64,000 nt of DNA from Tipula vernalis (lineage: Eukaryota; Arthropoda; Insecta; Diptera; Tipulidae). The notes under the pieces were generated by a model, which was given only the letters and a program-made list of their open reading frames with translations, made no database searches and had not been told where the DNA came from. Shown in pieces: positions 34,446 through 47,212 of the stretch. The stretch is taken from NCBI GenBank assembly GCA_958295665.1, contig OY282558.1, forward strand, positions 328,077,106-328,141,105. Reading direction: 5' to 3'. The translations under genes were made by a program, and so were the position numbers. Position 1 is the first letter of the stretch, and every line of letters begins with the position of its first letter.

Positions 34446-35085
34446 TAATGGTTCTTTTTATTTCTGAGTAATAAATTTTCTTGGTATGAAAGGTCGTATA
34501 TAAATCTGAATGGTGAAATACCATAGCTGCATTTTTTTATTCGCTCCGGATTGCTACTATCGAGAGCCGTCATATAAAAAGTGGCTCCCGAAAGCGCTCC
34601 GTATAAATAGGTAGAGCCAAATATTTTTTATATCAAGTTTTCGCTTCTCACGTATTGTAATTAACAATTTTTATTTTTTATTTCGGATTGATAAAATAAG
34701 TTTTTTATTTGACCTCTCAGTTGAAAGTGACAGATTTTTAAATACAAAAATTACAACCAAATTTTGAATTACAAAGAAGGTGACATCTGTCAAATATTAC
34801 TACACTGGAAATTATATTTTAGTACAAATCTATTTGCAGTGTGCCGATATATATCTAATATAAATGTTATTCTCTTGTTCATAAACGTCAAAGATGTCAA
34901 CACGAAATATTTTCTGATAGCAATTTACAAGAGATAAACGCTGTAATTATTGTCAGATAAGTACAAATTATTCGATATTTTTATAACAACGATTTTTTGT
35001 GTTTTTCTTTTCTTCTTATTTTTAAGTTGCTTTATGCCATGATTTTGAAAACGTTGTGCCTCACATCCAATCTCGCTTCTATAGT
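34446..35085. other. No recognisable gene
   Basis: AT-rich noncoding sequence with no supported features. Confidence 0.4.
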
Positions 35086-35403
35086 TTACCATATTTCATT
35101 TACAAAATTTAAACCAAATTCTTTTAATTTTTCACATACCCTCACTTGTAAAATATCTGAAATAATTGAATCCTTTATTTCAACTAATCCCAAAACGTAA
35201 GAGTTATCACTGCTTGTGCCGTAAAGTGTAACGTTAAGATATTTTCTTAATTTGTCATTACACCATTCATCCATAGTTATACTGATATTGCTTCCAATTT
35301 TTATCTGCTTGAATAATCTGTACCTGAGTTCTTGTTTTTCTCCGCAAAAAATTTCTTTGTGTGTTTCCATATGGTATTTTGTATTTTCGGCATAACAAAT
35401 CAT
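35086..35403 (-). pseudogene. hAT-like transposase fragment
   Basis: About 105 codons on the minus strand contain SNISITMDEWCNDKLRKYLN, VTLYGTSSDNSYVLGLVEI and VCEKLKEFGLNFVNEIW. The TMDEW Asp is the first catalytic residue of hAT transposases and GL.EI..S..(A/S)..I is the strand that follows it. The remainder, including the dimerisation domain, is missing, and no terminal repeats were seen nearby. This differs from the hAT gene at 48813-53206. Confidence 0.72.
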
Positions 35404-36690
35404 TTAGAAATGATGTAACCCTTGATGGCATCTGATTTACAAATTTGACGGATTGAAAATCCGTCTAAAGCCGCTCATTTATAGATAATATATTCCAACG
35501 AACACTCCTGTGAACAAACTTTAGAATACTTGATGTCCGAACACATAAACTTCCTTGTTGTTTCACTAAATTTTTGTTTTCTTCAGCTTCTAAATTTTTG
35601 TGTTCTTCTGCTACATATCGTCGCCTTAGGATTATTCTTGTCTATATCCATTTTGTCTATGTAGGAGAAACCCGCATTTGAAGTTCTACTAAAGAATTAA
35701 AGGCGTTTCTGAGTGATTTCTCTATTTATTTTGAGTTTCCATATAGATAATGTTACTCCAGAGCTTAATCGCAAAATTCGCACTTCAAACTCAAGTAGTA
35801 TTTTAATTATTTATGACTTAAATTTATCACTTTTGTCTATGTCCAATTTTGGTACGCCTTTTTTTGAACGGCTTGTCTATGTCAACAATATTTTATTTAT
35901 GCATATCCACGTAATTCGAACAAAATTATAAACTTTATTTTTTAAAACATAAAAACATAATCAAATCCATTAAATAAAATAAAAAAATAAACTAAATAAA
36001 TTCCATTAGATTGAAATAATATATCGAAATTTAAGAATTAGTTATTCCTCTTTTTGTGTTTTTGCTTGGCTCCTTCTCCCACATTAATCGTGCTCTTAGT
36101 TGCCCACTGTTTGATATGGCTGTGTAAGCCTTGTGTTCTTAGTTTTTCGTTGTTTAACTTGAGTTGGCTGTATACCGTTATTAGATGACGAACGTTCATT
36201 GCAATTTTTAATTACGTTCTCGTAAATAAACTTATCGCTATATTTACGAGCGAGATGAATGTCGAATGCAATACTTTTCATGTGATCGAAGGAGTGGAAT
36301 CAAACAATATTATCATCCCTACTAACTAAAAAGTCGTTAAATTTTCATAAAAAATCAAAATAAAAAATCATGCATTAAAAAATATGTTATGTACTCGTCT
36401 CTCTTTTGATCACGTAAATAAACTTTCCGCTATATTTACGCGACACGAATGTAGAATGATATAGCATGGATATAGGCAAAAGCATACCAAAAAGAATCAA
36501 ACCACAATTTTTACACAGGTTTTCTATGGATAGACAAACAAGCCGGATTTCAAGGATATAGACAAAACAAAGTATATTATAATATTGTGTGCTTATTTCA
36601 TGTATTTTATTATTTAGTTAAAATATTTTATGTTTTTGTAAATAATTTATTTCCTTATTGTGAAATATATAATTTTTTATAAAAATTATA
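35404..36690. other. No recognisable gene
   Basis: AT-rich sequence; two similar short segments with aaataaactt.(t/c)cgctatatttacg occur near 36225 and 36417. No coding evidence. Confidence 0.4.
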
Positions 36691-38566
36691 TCGATTTCGA
36701 TACAAATTGTATCATCATCAGTAACTTAAATACTGAAATAAATATCCATTTGCTTCTGCTTTTATAGCCTGAAAAACATTTTCACAATTTGGCTACGTTG
36801 ATATTCTAATAAATTTAAAACTTTATTTATTTATTTATTTACTTCTTAATTTATATAACTTAAGGTACACTCCATTTTGAGCAGGGTGCTCATTGACATA
36901 GTGTGTACCAAAAGAGTTAAATTACACACATAAAAAAACACATTGCATCAAGGATCACAGCTTAGCCGATTAATTCTGTTGGAAGTACTGGATAAATGTA
37001 CCTACATCTTTTTCTTAAGGCAACAACTTCTCTCTTGTCTGATGTCCACATTTTAAGTGCTGTGCGCTCATTCAAATTCATCAGGTAATATTAAATCTTT
37101 ACTATAGGAACTTTATTGACCACGGCTCGGTTGGAGCATTTCGCTCATCTGTTCGGTTTAAATTTTGAAAATACAAATATTAAATTTAAGATAAATATTT
37201 TTAAAGAAAAATAAACATGTTTGACTGACTTGAAAGTCAAAGCCAATCCCAAACTGTGTGGCTTACTGTAAATTTTGTAATATAATACCTCCTTTCGGTC
37301 TAAATTATCACTTTTCTTCATTTTATTTAAGACTACCAAATTTTGATTAAAATTACCATAATTATGTAAAGTGCCATTTATAAGCATAGCAAAATTTGAG
37401 TGACAATTAATTTTCCCAATTTCCCGAACATGTTCTCTAAAACGAATTTCGAATGATTTGCCGGTTTGTCCTATATAGAATGAAGGACAATCCGAACAAA
37501 TTAATTTGTAAACACCAGTTTCTAAAATGTTTGAATTTGGAGGTTTTAAAAATTGTCCTAATTTGTGATTTGTTTTGTACGATATTTTATATCCATAATT
37601 CCCAAAAAATTTGATTAATATGTTTGATAGAATTTTGGTTGTATTCCACACTTATAAATTTTTGGTTGCTGGGGTCATCATCATTAAAAATGAGTGTGGT
37701 TTCATGTCTGTACCGCATTTTCCTTATAAATGCTTCATTCATTGATTCAATCTTCGTTATTTTGTATCCGTTTTTTTGGGCAATATATTTAATTGTGTTG
37801 AACTCTTCTTCATAATCTTCATTAGACATATGTATGGTGTTTAATCTACAAATTAAATGATGATATGCTGCCATTTCTTGTTGCCACGGATGGTTAGATC
37901 GAATATCAATGGTTTGGTCCGTTTGGATTGGTTTACGATAAATTTTGAAAGCATGTTTTTGATTTTGATTTTTTATGTTTAAATCTAAACAATTAATATT
38001 TGCATTTTTTTCCATTTCTAAAGTAAACTGAATTTTTGGATGAATACTGTTGATATGATTTTTAAGAAGGTGTATTTGCCTATCAGTTCCGTTAAACAAT
38101 AATAATACATCATCCACGTATCGGTGCCAGTATAAAATATTTTTGTAAAATCTGTTTTGGTTGTTCTAAATGTGGTTATTTTCAAAATTGTTTAAATAAA
38201 TATTTGCCAATGTTCCAGATAATGGGCTGCCCATAGGAAGTCCATCATATTGTTTGTAGAATTTATCATCATACGTAAAATAATTTTGAGAAGTAATATC
38301 CTTTAATAATTTAGTTATTTCTTCTATAACATTTGGAGTAATTCCGTTTGTATTCAATAATGATTTGGTGATTTCAATCGTTTCTCAAATTGGTATATTT
38401 GAATACATATTTGTAACATCAAAAGATGCTAATTTAGAATTTTGTGGTATCTGAATCTCTTCAATTTTGTTTACAAGTTCCAAAGTGTTTTTTACCGAAT
38501 GGCTGTTGTCAAATTTGATACATAAAGTCATCCATTTATTCAACCATTTTGCAATTTTGTAATTAA
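36691..38566 (-). pseudogene. Penelope-like element, 5'-truncated copy (RT and GIY-YIG)
   Basis: Minus-strand copy beginning at about 38566 inside the reverse transcriptase (YKIAKWLNKWMTLCIKFDNS). It has LASFDVTNMYSNIPI followed by a TGA, GLPMGSPLSGTLANIYL, a TAG soon after, the catalytic YVDD (about 38110) and then the GIY-YIG endonuclease (GVYKLICSDCPSFYIGQTGK, EIRFREHV). Here the HSNFAMLINGT segment is intact, unlike the plus copy, but an 80 bp deletion follows DNLDRKE. Coding similarity ends near 37145. Further 3', gatgatgatacaatttgtat (complement of 36700-36723) may be part of the element's tail. It is nearly identical to the plus-strand copy that starts 35 bp away. Confidence 0.85.
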
Positions 38567-38600
38567 GGTATAATGAAATAAATTTACATTTTAATAAAAC

Positions 38601-40907
38601 ATGCCACCGAAAAAACATTATTCCAAAATATATAAACGTCAAAATTAGAGAGCTGCAAAATTCATAAAATCCAAAGCGGAGAAAATTTGGCTATCCGAAG
38701 AAATTAAAACATTATATTCCAAAATTAATAATTTAACCATGAAAACATACAGTTTACAATCACAACTTGCTGATGAATTCCACTACCTTGAATACCAAGA
38801 AATTCTCGATAAAATGGACAAGGAAGTAAATACCAGATTACAAAGGAAGAGAAAGACAATACATAAAAAACCAAGAATATTAATTCAAAAGAAGAACAAC
38901 TCTATCGGATCCAATATGAATATCCCTATTACGTCACATACATTTTATAATCGATTAAACAACCAAACCAACATTCAATTCAACAATGATGAAACTGATT
39001 TAATGGGAAAAGGTTTAAAATATAATATCGCACTACCAAATAACATTAAAAATCAAAATAAACACCTAATGGAAATAGAAAACGCAATTATCAAAACCAA
39101 GCCGGAAGAACATTCCGAAATAAGAACGTTAATTGTTGATAAATTAATTAATTCTAACCCGATGTACAATCTAAACAATGAAAAGAAGATAGTAACTGAT
39201 ATAAATACGAAAATTGCCAACAACAACGCCATTATAACTAAAGCAGACAAAGGCAACACAATGGTTATAATGAATAAAACCGATCATAACATGAAAGTAC
39301 TGGATTATATTAATAACAACGACATAGTTGAATTGAATAAGGATCCAACGGCCGAATATAATAAAAATATAAAACAACTCATCAATTCTATACATCTATT
39401 TAGTGATCGTGATAAAAGATACTATAAAATGATAAAACCAACAGCACCAACATTGACGGGATTACCCAAAATTCATAAAAATAATAAACCTATCAGGCCA
39501 CTTATACATTTTACTTTGGTACCAACCTACAAAATTGCAAAATGGTTGAATAAATGGATGACTTTATGTATCAAATTTGACAACAGCCATTCGGTAAAAA
39601 ACAATTTGGAACTTGTAAACAAAATTGAAGAGATTCAGATACCACAAAATTCTAAATTAGCATCTTTTGATGTTACAAATATGTATTCAAATATACCAAT
39701 TTGAGAAACGATTGAAATCACCAAATCATTATTGAATACAAACGGAATTACTCCAAATGTTATAGAAGAAATAACTAAATTATTAAAGGATATTACTTCT
39801 CAAAATTATTTTACGTATGATGATAAATTCTACAAACAATATTATGGACTTCCTATGGGCAGCCCATTATCTGGAACATTGGCAAATATTTATTTAAACA
39901 ATTTTGAAAATAACCACATTTTGTACAACCAAAACAGATTTTACAAAAATATTTTATACTGGCACCGATACGTGGATGATGTATTATTATTGTTTAACGG
40001 AACTGATAGGCAAATACACCTTCTTAAAAATCATATCAACAGTATTCATCCAAAAATTCAGTTTACTTTAGAAATGGAAAAAATGTAAATATTAATTTTT
40101 TAGATTTAAACCTAAAAAATCAAAATCAAAAACATGCTTTCAAAATTTGTCGTAAACCAATCCAAACGGACCAAACCATTGATATTCGATCTAACCATCC
40201 GTGGCAACAAGAAATGGCAGCATATCATCATTTAATTTGTAGATTAAACACCATACCTATGTCTAATGAAGATTATGAAGAAGAGTTCAACACAATTAAA
40301 TATATTGCCCAAAAAAACGGATACAAAATCACGAAGATTGAATCAATGAATGAAGCATTTATAAGGAAAATGCGGTACAGACATGAAACCACACTCATTT
40401 TTAATGATGATGATAACAGCAACCAAAAATTTATATGGGTGGAATACAACCAAAATTCTAGCAAACATATTAATCAAATTTTTCGGAATTATGGATATAA
40501 AATATCGTACAAAACAAATCACAAATTAGGACAATTTTTAAAACCTCCAAATTCAAACATTTTAGAAACTGGTGTTTACAAATTAATTTGTTCGGATTGT
40601 CCTTCATTATATGTAGGACAAACCGGCAGATCATTCGAAATTCGTTTTAGAGAACATGTTCGGGAAATTGGGAAAATTAATTGTTACTCATGCCACTTTA
40701 CATAATTATGGCAATTTTAATCAAAATTTGGTAGTCTTAAATAAAATGAAGAAAAGTGATAATTTAGACCGAAAGGAGGAATTCGAAATTTATAAAAACA
40801 GGAACACCCCAAATTTATTAAACAGCAAAATTAACACTTCGGCAACTAAAATTTACGACCTTATATTACAGAATTTACAGCAAGCCACACAGCAAGCCAA
40901 ATTGTGA
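38601..40907 (+). pseudogene. Penelope-like element, near-complete coding region (RT and GIY-YIG)
   Basis: From ATG 38601 (PPKKHYSKIYKRQN then TAG) the frame continues with LSEEIKTLYSKINNLTMK and a long N-terminal region, then IITKADKGNTMVIMNK, LTGLPKIHKNNKPIRPLI, FDVTNMYSNIPI with a TGA at about 39702, YGLPMGSPLSGTLANIYLNN and WHRYVDDVLLLF (catalytic YVDD). After a stop near 40086 the C-terminal part holds the GIY-YIG nuclease: ETGVYKLICSDCPSLYVGQT, EIRFREHVREIGK. A deletion at about 40690 shifts the frame, and the final residues LQQATQQAKL end at 40907. The enzyme would copy RNA primed at a nick made by GIY-YIG. At least four lesions. The TGA after NIPI is also in the minus copy. Confidence 0.88.
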
Positions 40908-42239
40908 AAATGTTATAACGTTATAATGTTATAACGTCTCAATTCAAAAGAATCTAACATTAATTGTTAGTTTGTAATTTGGTGGTTTGGGGTAGAAAAT
41001 TTATATTGTGATATTGGGAAAGGCGCGCCAAATTTTAAAATACCTGTGACAAGGATTGCCCTGCTCAAAATAACGGACATTTTTTTAAAAATGTAAATGG
41101 TTGGTTTGGTGACATATGGACGCTTTGTGGTAAAAGTGGAATAGACTGAATTTCTTTTTTTTTTTTTTTAATTTTATTAATATTAATGAGAACAATTTAA
41201 TAAAGCCTCATTTGATTATTTTGATTGCAAACGATATCATTCCTCACATCGTTTGATCTCTCACTTTTGGGACACTCTATATACAAAAAAATTGTACTAA
41301 GTTGATAATGAAAAATTTGAATGCGAATACGGCGTTTATTTTAAAAAAAACTGATTTATACTTATATAATGTATTTCTATGGTCATAAGACAAGAATTAA
41401 CCCAAATAATTTGCAAGTCTTAATTTATATTTTTTTAAAACGTGTAATGACTGTTAAAAAAGTAGTATCCAACGTAATCGTCATTATCAGTTGATTAAAA
41501 AACAATTATTTTGGGTTAAGCTTATTTAGGCTTTTAAGCTAAATTTTGCGTACCTACTAGAATTTCCGCATAATGTTATGTACTCATTTATAATTGGTAT
41601 TATTTTTGATGATCTTGGAAACCGGAACTAGTAAAATTAGTGCGGTTTCAATGCGATATTTCAGGTACAATTTATTTTGTTATTTCTTATGATTATATTT
41701 AACTTATTGGATTAACACTTTTAGTTTTTATTAGTTACTGTCGAAACGTACTGTCAAAACGTGTCACAATTAATTAATTATTTAGATGTGCATAAATCGA
41801 AGCTGCACTTTACTAAGTATTTTAGTGCATTTAATTTCCGATTTCGTATGAAATCCGAAAATCGTTTGAAGTGCAAAAAAGCGCAACGTCCAGCAGACCA
41901 GAGTGATTTGAAAACCTTAATATTTTTTAAAAATTTCTTAACATCTATTACGCGCCTTTGATATTATGGTGAAATTTAATTATATTAATCACGCTGATAT
42001 CTTAATCCATTAAAAATTGTGATAACGTCATTGGCTAGATAATGCCATTGTCGGGCTCATATCAGAAAGACTTTTCTCGCTTAAATGAAACTCAGTAACC
42101 AAAAAATTATCGCAATTATCGAAAAGCAAAATAGATTGTATATAAGTTGGATATTAATATACTAGCGAATAATAAAGAAAATATTTTAATTAGTATTAAA
42201 TTTTATTCTAATGTGATTGTATTGTATTGTAAATTGTAT
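40908..42239. other. No gene; 3' flank of the Penelope-like element and unremarkable sequence
   Basis: Short repeated gttataacgttataatgtta at 40913-40937 lies directly after the element's stop; a T run at 41156-41172. Nothing coding is supported. Confidence 0.45.
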
Positions 42240-42600
42240 TCTAAAAAAAGGATCAACTTTCCGAATTCCAATCAGCAATTTTCACTGACTGTCCTTACGA
42301 ACTGATTGTCATTGCGAAACCAATTCGGTGGAAATCATTGTGGAATCAGCACACCTTCTTTATTATTTTGACCAGTAATAATCGTTGCTTCATCATATTC
42401 ATAATTTGCACCAACAATGGAAACATTACTGGTATACCGACTTTCAAAAATAGTATGTGCGCTGACATTCCAGATGGCTCCAAAGAATTAAGAAACCGAT
42501 TTGTTTTATTGACGTCGTCGTTCTTGAGACCTAAGATTGCACGTTCGCAAAACCAATCATAATTCTTGAAATTGTTTGAAATATTTAGAAAAACCTTCAT
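42240..42600 (-). pseudogene. Helitron helicase C-terminal fragment
   Basis: The minus strand reads CERAILGLKNDDVNKTNRFL, NSLEPSGMSAHILFLKVGIP and VMF (42590-42380), then after slips FHRIGFAMTI and GQSVKIADWNSES (about 42320-42250). This is the order of late helicase motifs in Helitron proteins. Both ends are truncated. It is a different family from the Helentron at 28815-33652, and resembles the piece at 53425-54112. Confidence 0.8.
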
Positions 42601-42612
42601 TACGACGTCCTA

Positions 42613-42791
42613 AATTGATGACTGTGTTTGACAAAAATTGGATATAAACGATATCTTGCATGTTACTGGGTTATTTATATTTGTATGAATATCGATATAA
42701 TGATGACTATAATTGATGACTGTGTTTGACAAAAATTGGATATAAACGATATCTTGCATGTTACTGGGTTATTTATATTTGTATGAATATC
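42613..42791. repeat. Direct duplication of an 81 bp segment
   Basis: The segment beginning aattgatgactgtgtttgac occurs at 42613-42693 and 42711-42791 with a period of 98 bp and almost no differences up to gaatatcg. Confidence 0.92.
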
Positions 42792-42883
42792 GGTGTAGTT
42801 GTGTTTTTCAGTAGCAATATGATGAGCGTATTTCGATTTAAAATTTGTGTTTGTTGTTGTGTTTTTTATTTCATTTATACGCT

Positions 42884-42966
42884 CACGGTATACGTTTCGA
42901 GAACGATCTCCCGGTTTGGCCTACATAAAATTTCGGACAATTGTAACATGTCAACTTCTATATACC
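42884..42966 (-). pseudogene. GIY-YIG scrap of another Penelope-like element
   Basis: About 27 codons with a stop after GI: KLTCYNCPKFYVGQTGRSFS. Sequence differs clearly from the nuclease at 36691-40907, so it is a separate family. Confidence 0.72.
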
Positions 42967-43291
42967 GCTGTGTTTCTCACAAATTTGTTTTGGCTTCAAT
43001 TTTTTCTGCAAGTTATTTTTGGGTCTGCATGTGGAAATTGTATGTGGAATTCATCATATACGACGAATTTGTATTTTTGGATTTATTCTCATTTTGATAT
43101 AAAGTAGTTTGGTTGTATTGTGAAATTTTATGTTTAATTTGAGAAGTAGGTCAACTGTCAAAAAACATGGTTGAATATTTATTTTCTTCCATAATTTTTT
43201 TTTGATTTGTGTGAATTTTTAAATTAAATATATTTTTTTTTAAATGCCTATGTGTGGTTCTAATAACCTGTAAGGTCTACCGGTATCTCTT
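42967..43291. other. No gene; probable 5' UTR of the second LINE
   Basis: T-rich sequence ahead of the LINE start codon. Confidence 0.4.
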
Positions 43292-44112
43292 ATGGATAAC
43301 GAAATATTAGAAAATTATACACCGAACCTGTTCAATTCTGAATCTTCCGGTGAAACAAATATTAATAATGAAGTTGAAGAAGAAGATTATCAACCACAAT
43401 ATCGTACCGTCGGCGCTGTTATTAAAATATGTCAATTAAATGTTGAAGGATTAACGAAGGCGAAAGTTGAATATTTGTCAAGATTTCTTCACACCTATAA
43501 ATGTGACGTTTTGCTTCTACAGGAAACCCATATGAAAGATGATCTTCAACTTTTGGATTGCGGATTAATAAATGAATTTTCGTCCATTGATTCTATTGAT
43601 CATGAACATTATGGAATTGCGACATTTATAAGAAGTGATTTATGTGACGATTGTTCCGTTTTATTAAAATCAAACATCAATAATATTGAAATTCTGGTTA
43701 TCAAATTAAACGACGTGAAAATTTTAAATGTTTATAAACCTCCTGGCTCTTCTTGGTCAACACCATTACCAGTATTTAATCATCCCGCAGTTTATATGGG
43801 CGATTTCTATAGTCACCATTGTCCAACACCAAGATGATTTGAATGGAGAATTTATACTTGATAGGGCAAATAGATACCGTTTACACTTATTATTTGATGC
43901 TAAAGATAAATCAACATTTCATTCTGGTAGATGGAACAGAGGATATAACCCGGATCTATGTATGTTTTGTTTCAACATACGATTCGTTCAATGTTTTATC
44001 TGCTGTAAGAACTGTAAGTAATAAATTTCCAAGAAGTCAACACCGATGTGTTTTTCTAGAAGTCGGAATAAAAATTCCAATAATAAAATCATTGCCGAAA
44101 CCGAGATGGAAC
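43292..44112 (+). pseudogene. LINE, 5' half (AP-like endonuclease)
   Basis: ATG 43292 opens an acidic leader and an endonuclease domain (ICQLNVEGLTKAKVEYLSRF, DVLLLQETHM with the catalytic Glu, VYMGDFYSHH). Frame changes occur near 43835 and 43960; the later parts contain FHSGRWNRGYNPDLC and FPRSQHRCVFLEVG. The reading breaks at KPRWN, exactly at the hAT target duplication (44105-44112), and resumes at 58956 in the same sense. The endonuclease would nick target DNA for target-primed reverse transcription. Jockey-superfamily-like; not the same family as 10870-13028. Confidence 0.88.
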
Positions 44113-44364
44113 CAGTGTTGTGCGTCTACGCGTATATTTTAATTGTCTACATGTTGGTGTCGAAAATAGCGTAGATAATTGTTTTTGGAGTAGAAAATGT
44201 CGAAAATTGGTAGAGTATGCAGACAATTCGTAGACAATGTCGATAAAAAAAATTTTATTCTTATTTTCATATTTCTCACGAGATGGCCATAAATAATTAT
44301 TATTTCCTACTAATGATAGGAGATAGCGCTCTTATTTAATTTTATAACAATTAAAATTGACTGT
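44113..44364. repeat. hAT left end with GTAGAC-type subterminal motifs
   Basis: The end carries several copies of gtctac / gtagac(aat) (for example about 44123, 44143, 44231) beside tgtcgaaaa strings, repeated at the right end. These are likely transposase-binding repeats (inference). Confidence 0.65.
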
Positions 44365-44424
44365 GTAGTAGTCGACCATTTTTCTTATCTGTCAAAAACG
44401 AAATTTGACAAAATAAATAAAATT

Positions 44425-44455
<31 letters not shown>

Positions 44456-44582
44456 TAATTAAAATTTACTAAAATTAAAAAAACTTAAGTCAGAATCATT
44501 ATTTTCCTGCCTTATTTAATTTCCTTTATTATCCATGTTATGATCACCGAGTCAAATGAAGAAATTTTATATTTTTGTATTT

Positions 44583-44662
44583 TCGGCTGTCGAACGACGA
44601 TGCTGGACAAAAAGTGTACGAGAAATTAGTTAAGGGTTATGAAAAGTATAAACAATTTTAGG
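44583..44662 (+). other. Exon-like tail of 25-26 codons (possible host gene end)
   Basis: Reads RLSNDDAGQKVYEKLVKGYE then KYKQF and TAG, followed by aataaaa near 44715 as a poly(A) signal. The amino-acid composition looks coding but no acceptor site is clear and I do not recognise the protein. A mirror copy lies at about 58182-58261 on the minus strand. Confidence 0.35.
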
Positions 44663-44901
44663 ATAGTTCAATTCGAAAAATTGTATTTTTATGTTATTTT
44701 TGTATGTTTGCGGAATAAAATAAGTTACCAAAATAAATGTGTTTTATGTAATGTCACAGATCGACCGGCTAGAGCGTAGCCATTTTCTCACCTAAATGGA
44801 TTTAATTTACTATAACGAAAAGTCAAAATTTTAAAATAAATTTTTAAACTCATTTTCATATTTATTCCAAAATGCAAAATGTACAAAAAAATAAAAATAT
44901 T

Positions 44902-45261
44902 TTATTGCTTTTTAATAACGCCAAGTCGTGATGGATCTTGACTGGGATAATGAACCCCACCCGGTGTTGGTGATATCACTCCGCTTTGGGCTGCAACTGC
45001 TGCCGTTGATGTTGCTAAAGCCGTTTGTGCCGTTGCCGGAATTGGAATAGCCTGAGTATTATATGCCTGACCATAGGTGCACCAGGTATCATTTCCAGTG
45101 GTAATTGATGTAATTTCACACCAGGTGGTAAAACTGCCATCTCAGATGATTGCAAATTAAAATAATCATTAGGATTTGGTGGCAGAGGTAAAGCACCGAG
45201 AAGGCCTGGCACCGGTTCAAATATATATTGTCGAACTGTTTTCGCAACAGATACACACACT
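44902..45261 (-). pseudogene. Proline/alanine-rich 3' exon of an unidentified, probably host, gene
   Basis: After an acceptor-like tatacag at about 45262 the minus strand reads VRQYIFEPVPGLLGALPLPP, NPNDYFNLQSSEMAVLPPGV and PLEMIPGAP. A one-base slip then leads to YGQAYNTQAIPIPATAQTAL, an Ala/Thr stretch and TPGGVHYPSQDPSRLGVIKK with stop at 44902-44904, followed by poly(A) signals. The length, composition and 3' end look like a final exon of a cellular gene rather than a transposon gene. The slip is in both arms, so it predates their duplication. The product is not recognised. Confidence 0.55.
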
Positions 45262-46127
45262 GTATACTCAGATCACAAACAGTATACCCTATTAAAAACT
45301 ACATCGCAAATATAACTGACACTTTTTGTGGTAGATTTCTACAATACAAAACGAAATGTATTTAAATTAAGAAACGGTATTCACGTATTTTTTATTCATT
45401 CCTTAAATTTTACTAAAATTTTCTTCATTTTTCATCGGATTAAAATGTAATAAACCATCAGCAGTTCGATAATGGGTTTAATTCTTTTACAGTTTACGCC
45501 AACAGTTTTTGATCTATCAATGCTTATTAATGAATTAACCACTGATACAATGGGATTCTCAAATTTTTCCCATACAAAACATATGTAAAGTCCAATTTTT
45601 TTTACCCCAATTTTCTTGAATAAAAACTTTTATTGATTTGAAATATTATTATTGAAATGGTATCTAGAATGTTTATTTTACACATCATCAAAAATTCTTT
45701 AAGAGAAAAGTGTTTTATTAATTCACTATGATTAAATTAAAATAAAAACTAATTTGCAATAAATGCACCAACACAAACGCAATAATATTGAGCTTTTAAA
45801 TAAAATGTATAAACAACAATTGATTGGGTCACAGAGCCATCCATTGGTGAAATTACAGCGTATATTACAAAAAGCATCAATTAACTATTATTATAAAACT
45901 CGCCGACGCGGGGCGTAATTTCACAATTTATCTCGATTCGTTAACAAATATAAGTAAGTATCACAAAATATTATATTGTACCCGTTTCACCCTCTTAAAT
46001 TAAAGATAACTCAACCTGCGAGAATGCCGTTTCAAGTGCGGAACAGTGACCGTCATTTACAGAAATACCCGGTACAAATTTAGGTTTGGATTATTGCGTC
46101 ATAAAATTAAAGCGAACGGATTAAAAG

Positions 46128-46466
46128 GTGCGATCAAATGAATTCATGTTTTGCAGAGAAGAGAATTATTCGTTGATGTTTAATTCAGCTATTTTTCGAT
46201 GCATGATGGGCTATTCGAGAAAATATTTTTGTTCAGTGGTGTGTAGTTGCCAAATCATTCAAATGCTAAGATTCGGGAACCAGTATAAAATGTATCCACA
46301 AATTTGCCATTCCACATTTTGTCATGATTGCTTCACAGTTTATCACAAACTTGCGAAACGTATGGCCTATTCAAAAATGAAGAAAATAAATAAAAGAAAT
46401 CCTGAATCAATTGAGTCCTTTAAGAACATGTGCTGTAACGTCGAAGGAATTATTTGCGGTCGTTAG
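46128..46466 (+). other. Unrecognised Cys-rich open frame in the left arm
   Basis: An open frame of 112 codons with CSVVCSCQII, YPQICHSTFCHDCFTVYHKL and a C-terminus CCNVEGIICGR. The identical frame is in the right arm at 56381-56719. Identity between arms explains its conservation, so it may be a chance frame. No known domain seen. Confidence 0.3.
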
Positions 46467-47212
46467 GATCGGAATCACACTATGTTTCGTTCGTTAAAAC
46501 GGACCAAGGACAAAATTATGGGCCATAGTGTTTGCTTGACGATACTATACATGTGTATGTATCAAAGTGAGGAACTGCGTAAATATAAATAAGCTGTGCG
46601 GGACTATCCTTATTAGACAAATATGTACGAATAATAATACATATAATAAATATAACTTGAAATTAAATTTGCTAAAATACACCAATTTTCGTTTTATTTC
46701 GACTAAACATTTTTGAATTAAGAGACATCTTTTGATCGGTTTTGGAAACATAATAAAGCACAAAATTTTGATAATCGGCTGCAATTTGTATTTTTTTATT
46801 TAAATAAAACATTTTATATTATCTAATTTAAATATTTTATTTTCCTAAATTTCAAATAATATTTATTTACAAATAGGTATATATTAAGATATATACATAT
46901 TTGCAAATAAATATATGTATTTTTATAAATGACAGTTGTTGTGATTTTTTGTATTTTTTTGGCCATATTGTAGAGGGTGATCCATCAAAAGCGACATAGT
47001 TCTTATAGATATTTGTAAATATTGAAAATCATGCCTTTATTTCTGAATAAAAGTTTGATTTTATATTATAAATGGGAAACCATAATTTCTTTATCACTTC
47101 CGGTCGTTTACGATTCTATTGTAAAATTTTGTATGACCTTTTTGTATATAATAAAATGGCATCAAGCAGTTCGCATTGAATTACCCTATATTTAAACTAT
47201 TTGGTCTATTCA

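Noticed and set aside
38601..40907. Group II intron or bacterial retron as source of the reverse transcriptase
   Set aside because: KADKGNTMVIM, GLPMGSPLSG and a C-terminal GIY-YIG nuclease are specific to Penelope-like elements.
44420..44455. CRISPR-like regular repeat
   Set aside because: It is a simple (taa)n microsatellite, mirrored at about 58393-58420 in the other arm.
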